From Methanohalophilus euhalobius (GTDB lineage Archaea > Halobacteriota > Methanosarcinia > Methanosarcinales > Methanosarcinaceae): 64,000 nt of DNA. Made by a program: the position numbers and the translations under genes. Positions 35,525 through 44,221 of the stretch are shown here, piece after piece. The notes under the pieces were generated by a model. It was not told the origin of the DNA. It worked only from the letters and a program-made list of their open reading frames with translations, and did not search any database. How positions within the stretch are numbered: position 1 is the stretch's first letter; every line of letters starts with the position of its first letter. The stretch is taken from contig NZ_OBDR01000002.1 of the NCBI RefSeq assembly GCF_900215215.1, positions 226,006 through 290,005 of the forward strand. Direction: 5' to 3'.

Positions 35525-36205
35525 ATGCCCACTCCCTTTACATTTATAAATGCTGCAATGTCCATTGACGGGAAAATATCCACCCGACAGCGGCGTCAGG
35601 TAAGGATATCAGGGGATGTGGATTTTGAAAGAATGGACGAATTACGAGCAAGTTCTGATGCAGTAATGGTAGGAATTGGAACTGTTCTTGCTGATGATCC
35701 CAGCCTTACTGTCAAATCCGATGAAAAGCGGGCTAAAAGGCTTGCAAATGGACTTGATGAAAATCCCGTACGAATCGTGGTGGACAGCAAGGCACGTATT
35801 CCAACAGATGCTGATATATTCAGGAAGGGTGCTGGCAAAATAATAATTGCAGTTTCTGAAAGTGCAGCTTTTGACAGGGTCGAATCACTGAGAAAAAAGG
35901 CTATGGTCATAATGATTGGCGGAGATCAGGTGGATCTTCCTGAATTGTTATCCATACTTGATGAAATGGGCATACACCGGCTTATGATTGAAGGTGGCGC
36001 CAGCCTTAACTGGGGACTTGTAAAAAACGGGCTTGTGGACGAAATATATTCCTTTATAGGAAATCTCATAATAGGAGGGGCAACCGCTCCTACTCTTATT
36101 GACGGTGATGGGTTTGGTGAAGCCGACATGCCGGTATGTTCTCTTATAGGTGCTGAAAAGATGGAGGAAGGAGTACTGTTGAAGTGGAAACTTAAAAATG
36201 CCTGA
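35525..36205 (+). CDS. arfC: 2,5-diamino-6-ribosylamino-4(3H)-pyrimidinone 5'-phosphate reductase
   Basis: A 226-residue archaeal RibD-C type reductase. FINAAMSIDGKIST is the N-terminal family signature, SDAVMVGIGTVLADDPSLTV follows, and LMIEGGASLNWGLVKNGLVDEI contains the NADPH-binding glycines. It reduces the ribosyl group in riboflavin synthesis, before deamination, and so supports FMN, FAD and F420 (via the shared precursor) supply. The archaeal enzyme is a separate protein with no deaminase domain, as here. Confidence 0.93.
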   Translation: MPTPFTFINAAMSIDGKISTRQRRQVRISGDVDFERMDELRASSDAVMVGIGTVLADDPSLTVKSDEKRAKRLANGLDENPVRIVVDSKARIPTDADIFRKGAGKIIIAVSESAAFDRVESLRKKAMVIMIGGDQVDLPELLSILDEMGIHRLMIEGGASLNWGLVKNGLVDEIYSFIGNLIIGGATAPTLIDGDGFGEADMPVCSLIGAEKMEEGVLLKWKLKNA

Positions 36206-36284
36206 TTTTTTACATCCGGGTTTTGTATATATTTGGGGATACCATGCATAATACTTATATTTTAATATACCACTCTTTTAGTGG

Positions 36285-36788
36285 ATGATAGCGGGTAACA
36301 GAATTACGTACGGATTTGTGCTGATTGTGATGCTATTGGCATTTGTGACTACCGGCTGTACAGCTCCCGAAGTTAACCAGCAACAGGAAACCATTGTACA
36401 GGAGTCGAACATTAAGGATATCGAGCAACTGAACACCTTATTGGAAAAGGAACCTGTGCTCATCAAATTCGGTTCACCTACCTGCGCCCCCTGTAGGGAC
36501 CAGGATTTCATTCTGGATATTATTGCAGATGATTATAAGGGAAAGGCCTCTGTGATCATGGTGAACATTAATGAAGAGCCTCGTGTAGCCTCTTTCTTCG
36601 GAGTGTATTCAATACCCGACATGAGTGTCATTGCAGGAATTAAGGATGACAGGTATCTGTTCATGGGACCTGAGGGCAATGTTTCTTTTGACCGGAGATC
36701 CACACGTTATGTGGGGCTGACAGACGACAATACCCTCCGGCAGGCACTGGACAATGCTATCGCCTACAGGCAGAATAATACATCATGA
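36285..36788 (+). CDS. Thioredoxin-like lipoprotein
   Basis: A 167-residue secreted thioredoxin-fold protein. A signal segment (YGFVLIVMLLAFVTTGC) ends in a lipobox with Cys25 as the lipid attachment site; a CAPC redox motif sits at 67-70 in FGSPTCAPCRDQDF, followed by the usual cis-Pro loop (SIPDMSVI). It is membrane-anchored on the outer face. The ccdA gene follows by 18 bases, so the pair likely forms a thiol relay that reduces CxxCH cysteines of apocytochromes for heme attachment (CcmG-like), or other extracytoplasmic disulfides. Confidence 0.87.
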   Translation: MIAGNRITYGFVLIVMLLAFVTTGCTAPEVNQQQETIVQESNIKDIEQLNTLLEKEPVLIKFGSPTCAPCRDQDFILDIIADDYKGKASVIMVNINEEPRVASFFGVYSIPDMSVIAGIKDDRYLFMGPEGNVSFDRRSTRYVGLTDDNTLRQALDNAIAYRQNNTS

Positions 36789-36806
36789 TATAAAGGCGGG
36801 ATACAA

Positions 36807-37448
36807 ATGGTTGCCGACACCATAACTCCCATTGCGATCTTTGTTGCAGGTATTGCTAGCATTGCTTCTCCCTGCGTATTTCCCCTGCTGCCTGCCCTAT
36901 TCGCCTCCTCAACAGGCCGGGGTCGTTTCAGGCCCCTTTCCATTGTTTTGGGATTATGCATATCCTTTGTATCGATGGGAATTGTAACTTCTGCATTTGG
37001 TTATGCTCTGCACGACTACCTGGCCTACCTTAACATCCTGGCTGCTGCTGTCATTATAGGTTTTGGTATCGTTATGGTCAGCAATGTGGAAATATTCAAT
37101 ATCTTTTCAAAAGTACCCGTACCTGCCAGCGCAAATCGGGGATTAAGCGGCGGATTGCTCCTGGGCCTGTCTCTTGGGGTTGTGTGGCTTCCCTGTATCG
37201 GCCCGATTCTCGGCGCAGTGCTCACCAGGATAGCTGTTGAAGGGAATATATACTACGGAGCAGCGATGCTTTCCATTTATTCCCTGGGCTTTGCGATACC
37301 GATGTTATTGGTTGCCTATTCCGCCCATTTTACGGGTAATTATGGCAATGTTGCAAAATATCAGAATTATATAAAAAAAGGAGCTGGATTGGTGCTGATT
37401 ATCGCAGGTATCTGGATGCTCAGCATCAACCCTTTTGTGACCTTCTGA
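36807..37448 (+). CDS. ccdA: CcdA-family transmembrane thiol-disulfide transporter
   Basis: A 213-residue membrane protein with six hydrophobic segments. Cys23 (ASPCVFPLLPAL) and Cys129 (VWLPCIGPILG), each next to prolines in TM1 and TM4, are the redox pair of CcdA/DsbD-beta proteins. It moves electrons from cytoplasmic thioredoxin across the membrane to the thioredoxin-like lipoprotein upstream. In a cytochrome-making methanogen this supports cytochrome c maturation alongside CcmE. Its stop codon TGA is immediately followed by the complement of the cbiC stop. Confidence 0.92.
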   Translation: MVADTITPIAIFVAGIASIASPCVFPLLPALFASSTGRGRFRPLSIVLGLCISFVSMGIVTSAFGYALHDYLAYLNILAAAVIIGFGIVMVSNVEIFNIFSKVPVPASANRGLSGGLLLGLSLGVVWLPCIGPILGAVLTRIAVEGNIYYGAAMLSIYSLGFAIPMLLVAYSAHFTGNYGNVAKYQNYIKKGAGLVLIIAGIWMLSINPFVTF

Positions 37449-38162
37449 TCAGTCACAGGTTTCTTCATCTCTTTTGATCGCCACAATTTCATTGACACAG
37501 GCTACAGCTATAGGTGTCCCGCCCCGCGTACCTACACAGGTTATTGAAGGAATGTCCCGTTTGCGAACCTCCTCCTTGGATTCAGCGGAATTGACAAATC
37601 CTACAGGCGTTCCAATCACAAGAGCGGGTTTTATCCCATGGTCAATCATCCGGCATACTGCAAATGCAGCGGAAGGGGCGTTTCCTATGGCTACAATTGC
37701 TCCTTCAAGCCTGTCACGGCAATTCAAAAATCCGGCTGCTGTTCTTGTAATACCATATTTGTGAGCAATTTCTGCATCCTTATCCTCATCAAGGACACAG
37801 ATTACCGGGCAATCATGCCCCTTTTTGGTAATACCGGCTTTAACCATATTGATGTCGACAAAAATGGGAGCACCGTTTTTGATAGCTTCTACTCCTGCTT
37901 TTATTGGGTCATTCGTAAAGCGCATTATTTCGGCAACTTCAGGATCGCCTGTGGATATCATGCATCTCTGCCTGACACGTCCCTGAGGAGAATCATCTCC
38001 AACCAGTTTGCTGGCAATACGCCTGCTGGTCATGTAAATGGCTTTTGCTTCTTCTGTCTGGGCGCCCATATCCCTGCACATTTCCACGAGTTCAGGTTCT
38101 GCTTCCATTGTGATTTCCACAAGTTTGTCGAGTTCCAGACTGTTTTGTTCTTCAGTAGTCAT
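37449..38162 (-). CDS. cbiC: Cobalt-precorrin-8 methylmutase
   Basis: A 237-residue CbiC. Typical segments are the DMGAQTEEAKAIYMTSRR region, GAPIFVDINMVKAGI and AIGNAPSAAFAVCRMIDHG, with conserved TPVGFVNSAESK. It moves the C-11 methyl group to C-12, forming cobyrinate from cobalt-precorrin-8, a late step of the corrin ring. It is the last gene of the minus-strand cbi operon and overlaps cbiH by 11 bases. Confidence 0.95.
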   Translation of the reverse strand: MTTEEQNSLELDKLVEITMEAEPELVEMCRDMGAQTEEAKAIYMTSRRIASKLVGDDSPQGRVRQRCMISTGDPEVAEIMRFTNDPIKAGVEAIKNGAPIFVDINMVKAGITKKGHDCPVICVLDEDKDAEIAHKYGITRTAAGFLNCRDRLEGAIVAIGNAPSAAFAVCRMIDHGIKPALVIGTPVGFVNSAESKEEVRKRDIPSITCVGTRGGTPIAVACVNEIVAIKRDEETCD

Positions 38163-38934
38163 ATTTTCTCTGATACCCCCTGGGGGTTATTATCTTTTCC
38201 ATGCCCTTTTTGCCCCATATACGGGATTCAGGGGTTGTGACCAATATCATGGTCCTCATATCCACCCAGTCGTCATAATCCAGCACCTTGCCAAGGGTTG
38301 TTACCTTCATTTCCTGGGAATCCCCTCGCAGTGCATTCTTCACAAGGCCCACAGGAGATGATCCATCTCTTGTTTTTTGTATTATTTCAATGGCCCGCCG
38401 GAAGTTGGAATTACGTTGTCTGCTCTTCGGGTTGTAGAGAGATATGATAAAATCCGCCTCTGAAGCAGCCCTGAGCCTTTTTTCTATACGTTCCCATGGA
38501 GTTAACAGGTCACTGAGGCTTATCACTGCAAAATCATTGACAATAGGTGCACCCAGTACGCTTGCTCCTGCTGTGATGGCGGTAACGCCAGGCAGGACTT
38601 CGATATCCACATCCAGTTCATAATGTTCGGCAACTTCCAGCACAAGACCGGCCATGCCATATACATTGGCATCCCCACCACTTACCATTGAGACAACATT
38701 GTTCTCTGCAAGTTCCACTGCCTTTTTGGCACGGTCAACTTCCTTTCCCATATGACTCCTGATAATTTCCTGGTCATTGAGGAGTTCCTTGACCTGATCA
38801 AGATATGTGCCATTACCAATTATGTAGTCAGAATTCAGGATGGCATCCCTGGATGCAATGGTAAGTTGTTCCACCGAACCGGGCCCAATCCCGATTACAT
38901 AGAGTTTTCCTTTTTTATCATTCTGCGATTGCAA
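38152..38934 (-). CDS. cbiH: Cobalt-precorrin-3 C17-methyltransferase
   Basis: A 260-residue SAM-dependent tetrapyrrole methyltransferase fold: N-terminal LYVIGIGPGSVEQLTI, the VSGGDANVYGMAG substrate loop and LPGVTAITAGASVLGAP. The LYNPKSRQRNSNFRRAIEII segment is characteristic for CbiH/CobJ, which adds the C17 methyl and contracts the ring. It overlaps cbiG-C by 17 bases and cbiC by 11, a compact translationally coupled arrangement. A bacterial-type fused iron-sulfur domain is not present. Confidence 0.94.
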   Translation of the reverse strand: MQSQNDKKGKLYVIGIGPGSVEQLTIASRDAILNSDYIIGNGTYLDQVKELLNDQEIIRSHMGKEVDRAKKAVELAENNVVSMVSGGDANVYGMAGLVLEVAEHYELDVDIEVLPGVTAITAGASVLGAPIVNDFAVISLSDLLTPWERIEKRLRAASEADFIISLYNPKSRQRNSNFRRAIEIIQKTRDGSSPVGLVKNALRGDSQEMKVTTLGKVLDYDDWVDMRTMILVTTPESRIWGKKGMEKIITPRGYQRKYDY

Positions 38935-39271
38935 TTGTTATCCTTCCATATACTTTCTTTTTCATTATCAGATTCTTGTTAGTAGAAAGTGCAAGTGCAC
39001 AGGGTTCTGCCACACCTTTAAGTCCAAATCTTGATGCCCTTGATTTAGAAGGTACATCTATTTCGTTAATCCTGGAGTGGGACAGGAAGTGAATTGGCAC
39101 ACCTATAGTTTCAGCTGCACTTTTAAGTCCCTGTTCATCTTTTTTAAGTTCGGCTGAGACCAGTGCTTCGATATCTTCCTTTCTGGTATTTGTTGTTTCC
39201 AGTGCCTGTGCGATGGCTTCGAGGACTTCTTCCTTGTGGATTCCCCTGCGTGCACCGATTCCTATAATCAT
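38918..39271 (-). CDS. cbiG: CbiG C-terminal domain protein
   Basis: A 117-residue protein matching only the C-terminal domain of CbiG: MIIGIGARRGIHKEEVLEAI, then FLSHSRINEIDVPSKSRA and GVAEPCALAL, the usual G-x-x-R-x-x and EPxA motifs. CbiG opens the delta-lactone ring of cobalt-precorrin-5A and releases acetaldehyde. In most organisms the N and C domains are one protein of about 350 residues; here they are two genes overlapping by four bases (ATGA), so both halves probably assemble into the enzyme. Confidence 0.88.
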   Translation of the reverse strand: MIIGIGARRGIHKEEVLEAIAQALETTNTRKEDIEALVSAELKKDEQGLKSAAETIGVPIHFLSHSRINEIDVPSKSRASRFGLKGVAEPCALALSTNKNLIMKKKVYGRITIAIAE

Positions 39272-39759
39272 GTGTCTTCCTGTTCACTTTTAAGTACGGA
39301 CACATCATTGTCCACGATCACAATTTTTGGTCCCTTTATTTTCAAAACCTCGACATCCTGCTCCAGCAGTGCACAATTCACATCCTTTGTGGATTCCTTG
39401 TTCACTATGTCGCATCCCATTTTTTTGGCAATACCCTCGACAGAGTTGCGATTATGGACTTCAGTTGCCGTTGTTATCACGGGTGTCGCACCAATTTCAG
39501 CAATCTTTCGGACCAGTTCATTGCCTCCATGGTGCCCACCCAGGACAGGGATTGCAAAATTGAGATTCGAATCCACCACAACAACCGCCGGATCTGTCCA
39601 CTTATCTTTAATGAGAGGAGCGATGTCCCGGACAACTATACCTGTAGCAAACACAGCAATTATCCGGTCATATTTTTCAAAGGCTTCCTTGAAAATATCC
39701 TTGCTATAGATAAGCAGGTCTGCTCCCACATGTTCTGCTATTTGGCGGGCCACATCCAT
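39268..39759 (-). CDS. cbiG: CbiG N-terminal and central domain protein
   Basis: A 163-residue part of CbiG: FATGIVVRDIAPLIKDKWTDPAVVVVD and FAIPVLGGHHGGNELVRKI are central signatures. The first ATG leaves out a conserved beta strand; the frame stays open upstream and reads AVITFNRN before the MDVARQ start, which is what the family N-terminus looks like (K-I-A-I-V-T-x-N). No ATG, GTG or TTG exists in that extension; AGGAGGT lies 7 bases before an in-frame ATA at 39804-39802. The real start may therefore be ATA, or the strand is truncated. The annotated start is the conservative one. Confidence 0.8.
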   Translation of the reverse strand: MDVARQIAEHVGADLLIYSKDIFKEAFEKYDRIIAVFATGIVVRDIAPLIKDKWTDPAVVVVDSNLNFAIPVLGGHHGGNELVRKIAEIGATPVITTATEVHNRNSVEGIAKKMGCDIVNKESTKDVNCALLEQDVEVLKIKGPKIVIVDNDVSVLKSEQEDT

Positions 39760-39776
39760 ATTACGATTGAAAGTTA

Positions 39777-40505
39777 TTACAGCGGTGGCTGGTGTACTCC
39801 GTATAGGTGTGACCTCCTGTAATTTTTCGGATCCACCACACCTCCGATAATAATCATGGCAGAGCGCTGGATTCCTGCTTTTTTGACCTTTTGGGCAATT
39901 GTTTCCACGTTTCCGTAGATTACCTGTTCATCATCCCAGGATGCATGGTAAATTACAGCAACCGGAGTGTCTGAAGGACATTCCAGTTTTTCCATGATCT
40001 GTTCAATCTTCTGGGTCCCCAAAAAGATTGCCATCGTTTCACCATGTCTGGAAAGGGCAGGAATTTTATCTTCCCCAAGTGTTTTGCCTGCGGGACGGGT
40101 TATTATAAGGGAATCGGAAACACCGTTTAATGTCAGCTGGGTGTTAAGAGATGAAGCAACTGCAAAAACAGAGGATACTCCGGGTACCCTTTCGACTTCA
40201 ATATCGTATTTTTTCAATTCTTCCATCTGTTCGATGATAGAACCATAAAGGGATGGATCTCCACTGTGAAGCCGGACAACTTTCTTGCCTTCATTAAGTG
40301 CATCCACCATCACTTTGGTAGTCTCTTCAAGGGTCATTCCATAGCTGTCTATCTTTTTGCCTTTTGAATATTCGAGCACTTCAGGATTTACCAGTGAACC
40401 GGTATATACCACAATATCGGCCTCTTCCAGTTTTTCCTTACCAAGTACGGTGATCAATTTGGCGTTTCCCGGACCAGCACCGACAAAAGCGATTTTGTCA
40501 TCCAT
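39777..40505 (-). CDS. cbiF: Cobalt-precorrin-4 C11-methyltransferase
   Basis: A 242-residue SAM-dependent tetrapyrrole methyltransferase: [35 protein letters not shown] and [31 protein letters not shown] fit CbiF/CobM, which methylates C11. The C-terminal YRRSHLYG segment is a family feature. It starts directly where cbiL ends, with no gap, so the genes are coupled. It acts on cobalt-precorrin-4 before CbiG. Confidence 0.94.
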   Translation of the reverse strand: MDDKIAFVGAGPGNAKLITVLGKEKLEEADIVVYTGSLVNPEVLEYSKGKKIDSYGMTLEETTKVMVDALNEGKKVVRLHSGDPSLYGSIIEQMEELKKYDIEVERVPGVSSVFAVASSLNTQLTLNGVSDSLIITRPAGKTLGEDKIPALSRHGETMAIFLGTQKIEQIMEKLECPSDTPVAVIYHASWDDEQVIYGNVETIAQKVKKAGIQRSAMIIIGGVVDPKNYRRSHLYGVHQPPL

Positions 40506-41123
40506 TTATTTACCCCCTTTTTCTGCATAGAGAATACTGAAGTAATTACCTTTCCCGGGAATGTTCTCCTTGCCCTTTATAATCCTTTCCCGATCCAGGA
40601 ACAGCCTTTCAGCAAATATGAAATTATCATATCCTTCTTCTGCCAGATTACGGATTATGTCCTGTGTATGTTTTGCCTTCAGTACAATCTTTGATTTTTT
40701 GTCAGAACCATCCGATACTTCAAAAGAGGAATCGATTTCTGAATCGGTACGTGAGGCAAAAGAAGTAATTGAACTGATACCAGGCACTGTTGCAGTTTCA
40801 ACGTCCGGATAGTATTTACGCATGACTCTCTTTAAATGTGTAAATGTTGAGAAAAAGTTAGGATCGCCGATCAGACCGAATACAACAGTTCCATTTCTTG
40901 CTTCATTGGCAATGATGTCAGCATTCTTTTTCCATATTTCATTTAGCACATCATAATCACGCAACATCGGAAAATCCAGTATTTCCGAATCAGTATATGG
41001 TTTAACCAGTTCCTCTGCCATTTTGCCAGGCACGTACACCTTGTCACTGTCCTTAAGGACGTTTACAGCTTTAAGCGTGAGAAGATCCGGGTCACCCGGT
41101 CCAAGTCCTACTCCTATCAACAT
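40506..41123 (-). CDS. cbiL: Cobalt-precorrin-2 C20-methyltransferase
   Basis: A 205-residue tetrapyrrole methyltransferase: MLIGVGLGPGDPDLLTLKAVNVL, GDPNFFSTFTHL and VPGISSITSFASR. The N-terminal GPGDPELLTLKA pattern and the KVYVPGK strand point to CbiL/CobI (C20 methyl). It is somewhat short compared with common CbiL (about 230-240). It overlaps cbiT by seven bases. It performs the first step of the anaerobic ring branch from cobalt-precorrin-2. Confidence 0.92.
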   Translation of the reverse strand: MLIGVGLGPGDPDLLTLKAVNVLKDSDKVYVPGKMAEELVKPYTDSEILDFPMLRDYDVLNEIWKKNADIIANEARNGTVVFGLIGDPNFFSTFTHLKRVMRKYYPDVETATVPGISSITSFASRTDSEIDSSFEVSDGSDKKSKIVLKAKHTQDIIRNLAEEGYDNFIFAERLFLDRERIIKGKENIPGKGNYFSILYAEKGGK

Positions 41124-41692
41124 TTTTTATCACCTTGAATGTTACTGTATTTTCCGGATATCATATACACGGGATTTTCTGGTTTAAACATGGTTTCCCC
41201 GGTAATTGGATATCCTCTTGATATTGATATATTAGTAATAGTGTCAAAAATTCCAAGTTCTTTCATTTGGTTTATTACAGAAACCACAGTTTCAATCCTT
41301 ACTGCATTGACGATGATGCTTCCTGCTTCATGTTTTACAAGAGATTTGAGAATAGCACCAATATTCTTTGTACCGCCTACAAAGGCACAATCAATTTTTT
41401 TTTCGGGAGGAAGTTGTTCAAGAACTTCTGATGACTCACCGTGTATGAGCTTTACACAATCGAGTCCGAAATTCTTGAAATTCTTTTCTGCAACTTCAAT
41501 GGCTTCCTGACGCGCATCAATGGCAGTGAATTTTATATTCCTTGCCAACTTTGATGCAGCAATGGAAACTGCACCTGTACCACATCCTATATCATAAAAG
41601 GTGCACCCTTCACTCAAGTCAAGTTTAGATAATGATACAGCTATTATTTCGGGTTTCGTAGGCCCGCCGCTTATATGTAGTAGCTCAGACAT
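41117..41692 (-). CDS. cbiT: Cobalt-precorrin-6B C15-methyltransferase (decarboxylating)
   Basis: A 191-residue class I methyltransferase fold, unlike the other cbi methylases: FYDIGCGTGAVSIAASKLA is motif I, and TAIDARQEAIEVAEKNFKNFG follows. The GGPTKPEI start before the fold is the CbiT signature, as CbiT decarboxylates the C12 acetate and methylates C15. A separate CbiE partner, normally needed for C5, is not in this operon. It is the first gene of the minus-strand cbi operon, facing the palindrome at 41727-41748. Confidence 0.94.
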   Translation of the reverse strand: MSELLHISGGPTKPEIIAVSLSKLDLSEGCTFYDIGCGTGAVSIAASKLARNIKFTAIDARQEAIEVAEKNFKNFGLDCVKLIHGESSEVLEQLPPEKKIDCAFVGGTKNIGAILKSLVKHEAGSIIVNAVRIETVVSVINQMKELGIFDTITNISISRGYPITGETMFKPENPVYMISGKYSNIQGDKKC

Positions 41693-41726
41693 TGTTTTCC
41701 CAAGTAAAGTTTATTGGAATTGATTG

Positions 41727-41748
41727 GATATTGTACCTATACAATATC
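41727..41748. promoter_or_regulatory. Perfect palindrome between divergent cbiT operon and cbiP
   Basis: GATATTGTA (41727-41735) and TACAATATC (41740-41748) are exact inverted repeats around CCTA, making a 22-base site in the 82-base gap between two divergent corrinoid synthesis transcripts. It lies 27 bases before the cbiP ATG and 35 bases before the cbiT ATG, so a dimeric regulator there could control both directions. No known regulator consensus is claimed. Confidence 0.6.
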
Positions 41749-41774
41749 ACTAGCTACATAAAAGGTTGTTGTAA

Positions 41775-43247
41775 ATGGAAGGAGATGGTATTCCCAAAAG
41801 TGTACTTGTTCTGGGTACAGCGTCGCATGTAGGCAAAAGTGCGATAGTCACCGGGCTTTGCAGGATATTTTCCCGCAAATACACGGTTGCCCCGTTTAAG
41901 GCGCAGAACATGAGCCTGAATTCGTGGATCACAACGGATGGCAAGGAAATAGGAATCGCACAGGCAATACAGGCAATGGCTGCAGGTGTTGAACCCACAG
42001 CTGAGATGAACCCCGTGCTTCTGAAACCAAAAGGTGACAGGGTTTCACAGGTCATACTTATGGGCAAACCTTATGCCGACAAAAGTGCAGGTGCCTACTA
42101 CGATTCAATAGAAGAAACTCATGGTGTACTTCGCCAGGCACTTGAAACACTGGGGAACGATTATGAAGTAATCGTTATGGAAGGTGCAGGCGGAGCGGCT
42201 GAAATAAATCTTTATGAAAGGGATATTGTAAACCTGGGTACTGCAAGGATTACCAATGCGCCAATAATACTTGTCGGGGACATCGAAAGAGGGGGGGTAT
42301 TTGCAAGTCTTTATGGTACTATCCAGCTTCTGCCTGAAGATGTCAGGCAAAATGTCAGGGGAATGATAATTAATAAATTCAGGGGAGACCCCGCCATACT
42401 CCAGGCTGGTGTGGATGAGCTGGAACAGATTACCGGCATTCCTGTACTGGGTGTCATGCCCTATTCAAAACTTGGAATCCCTTCCGAGGATTCGGTGTCC
42501 ATCGGGGACAAGTCATCTCCATCAGGAATGTATGATGTCGATGTGGCTGTAATCCGGCTTCCCAGAATTTCCAATTTTACAGATTTTGAACCCCTGGAAC
42601 GCCTTGTAAATATACGCTATGTGAATCTGGATGATAAATTAGGCACGCCTGATGCCGTGATTATTCCCGGTACTAAGAACACCATAAGTGATTTGCAGGA
42701 TTTGTTTGATAGTGGCATGGCTGAAAAGATCCAATCCCTGTACAGGAAGGTACCTATCCTGGGCATTTGTGGTGGCTACCAGATGCTGGGTAAACAAATC
42801 GAAGATGCGGCAATTGAGGGTGAAGCAGATGCTACCTATGAAGGACTTGGCCTGCTGGATATTCATACCATATTTGATGCATATAAGAAAAAAACCGTTC
42901 AGGTGACAAAGAAAGTAAACAGGGCAAGTCCTCTTTTTGATTCAATAGAAGGCGAAAACATCTGCGGTTATGAAATTCACATGGGAGATACTGGTTCAAA
43001 TACTCCGGTATTTGGTGACGATGGTTGCGTTGATGAAAGCGGAATGGTAGTGGGAACCTATCTACATGGTTTGTTTTCCAATGCCAACATAAGGAAAGCC
43101 TTTGTTTCCTATCTTCTGGAGAAAAAGGGAATCGAGTACAATGAAGAAGATCTCGAAGATGACCCTTACGAAGAATTGGCACAGATAATGGAAGAATACC
43201 TGGATATCGGGACAATATATTCTATTCTGGGCCTGAAAGAGAATTGA
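41775..43247 (+). CDS. cbiP: Adenosylcobyric acid synthase (glutamine-hydrolysing)
   Basis: A 490-residue CobQ/CbiP. The N-terminal dethiobiotin-synthetase-like ATPase starts with SVLVLGTASHVGKSAIVTGL (P-loop), and the C-terminal half is a class I glutamine amidotransferase with the nucleophile cysteine in VPILGICGGYQMLG and the His/Glu pair downstream. It amidates four carboxyls of the adenosylated corrin ring. The gene stands alone on the plus strand, divergent from the cbi operon, with a T-tract terminator about 40 bases after its stop. Confidence 0.95.
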   Translation: MEGDGIPKSVLVLGTASHVGKSAIVTGLCRIFSRKYTVAPFKAQNMSLNSWITTDGKEIGIAQAIQAMAAGVEPTAEMNPVLLKPKGDRVSQVILMGKPYADKSAGAYYDSIEETHGVLRQALETLGNDYEVIVMEGAGGAAEINLYERDIVNLGTARITNAPIILVGDIERGGVFASLYGTIQLLPEDVRQNVRGMIINKFRGDPAILQAGVDELEQITGIPVLGVMPYSKLGIPSEDSVSIGDKSSPSGMYDVDVAVIRLPRISNFTDFEPLERLVNIRYVNLDDKLGTPDAVIIPGTKNTISDLQDLFDSGMAEKIQSLYRKVPILGICGGYQMLGKQIEDAAIEGEADATYEGLGLLDIHTIFDAYKKKTVQVTKKVNRASPLFDSIEGENICGYEIHMGDTGSNTPVFGDDGCVDESGMVVGTYLHGLFSNANIRKAFVSYLLEKKGIEYNEEDLEDDPYEELAQIMEEYLDIGTIYSILGLKEN

Positions 43248-43286
43248 AGGTGGATATACAAAGGACGCTTTTGGTTTGCCATATTC

Positions 43287-43296
43287 TTTTTTTTTT
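43287..43296 (+). terminator. T-tract terminator after cbiP
   Basis: Ten consecutive T residues lie 40 bases behind the cbiP stop codon. Poly-T tracts alone can end archaeal transcription. No strong stem precedes it. Confidence 0.5.
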
Positions 43297-43397
43297 GGAT
43301 TTGTCTATGAAAAGCGGCTGCTATATCCAAAATTATCCAATATGAAATTATTAAATAGATTAAATGCCACTGTCTTCCAGAAAGAGAGTGAGATCGG

Positions 43398-44216
43398 ATG
43401 GATATACTCGATATATATGAGGATGTAAAAAAGGATGTGCAGGCTATCTACAGGTCAAGGTTGCAGGCACAGATGCTTTTGTCACTCTATGATGAAGACA
43501 ACAACACACTGGCTAAACTACGTGAAGTGACAGGAAGTACTTCGCAGGCCCTGCTGCCAAAGATAAGAATTCTTGAATCCAATAAGTTGATAGAAAGTGT
43601 AGAACATGAATACAGGCTAACACCCCTGGGTAAAATTGTAGCCTCCAGAGTTGCAGATTCTGTCATGACCATGGGTACTGTATTGGAACATAAAGAATTC
43701 TGGAAGTCCCATTATATGGAGGCTATACCACAACCCTTACTCGAATCCATAGGTAGTCTTTATGATTCGAAGATTGTCAGTGATACTAATGTGGAAATTT
43801 TCAATGTGTACCACCACTTTCTGGATATGATCAAAAAAGCAGATCATATATATGGAATAACTGCAATTATGAGTTCAGGACATGCTGATATTCTTGGAGA
43901 AAAGATACAGGAAGGCATCCCCGTAAAATTAATAGTCACAAAAAGTGTAGTTGAGGAATTAAGACAACAACCCTACATTGAGCAAATTCACCAGCTTCAG
44001 AAATTGCCCAATTTTCAGGTATTTATGGTCGATAACGATATAAATCTCGGTTTTACTGTCACTGATAAATGTCTTTCTCTAGGTTTGTACAAGAGTGATG
44101 GAGTTACATATGATACTACAACAGACCTTTTCAGTTATGATGAAAATGCCATCAAATGGGGTGAAAATTTGTTTGAGTACTATCTGCACGATGCAGTTGA
44201 ATTGGATTTGATCTAA
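43398..44216 (+). CDS. Winged-helix regulator with FilR1-type (DUF1724) domain
   Basis: A 272-residue protein. Residues 15-85 form an HTH (LLSLYDEDNNTLAKLREVTGSTSQALLPKIRILESNKLI), and residues 110-265 match the FilR1 domain of methanogenesis regulators such as the Msr family and MreA of Methanosarcina (HYMEAIPQPLLESIGSL, GITAIMSSGHADIL...). Such proteins bind promoters of methylotrophic or acetoclastic genes. Its own target is unknown. The gene lies between cbiP and a response regulator, tail to tail with the latter by five bases. Confidence 0.85.
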   Translation: MDILDIYEDVKKDVQAIYRSRLQAQMLLSLYDEDNNTLAKLREVTGSTSQALLPKIRILESNKLIESVEHEYRLTPLGKIVASRVADSVMTMGTVLEHKEFWKSHYMEAIPQPLLESIGSLYDSKIVSDTNVEIFNVYHHFLDMIKKADHIYGITAIMSSGHADILGEKIQEGIPVKLIVTKSVVEELRQQPYIEQIHQLQKLPNFQVFMVDNDINLGFTVTDKCLSLGLYKSDGVTYDTTTDLFSYDENAIKWGENLFEYYLHDAVELDLI

Positions 44217-44221
44217 CTGTA

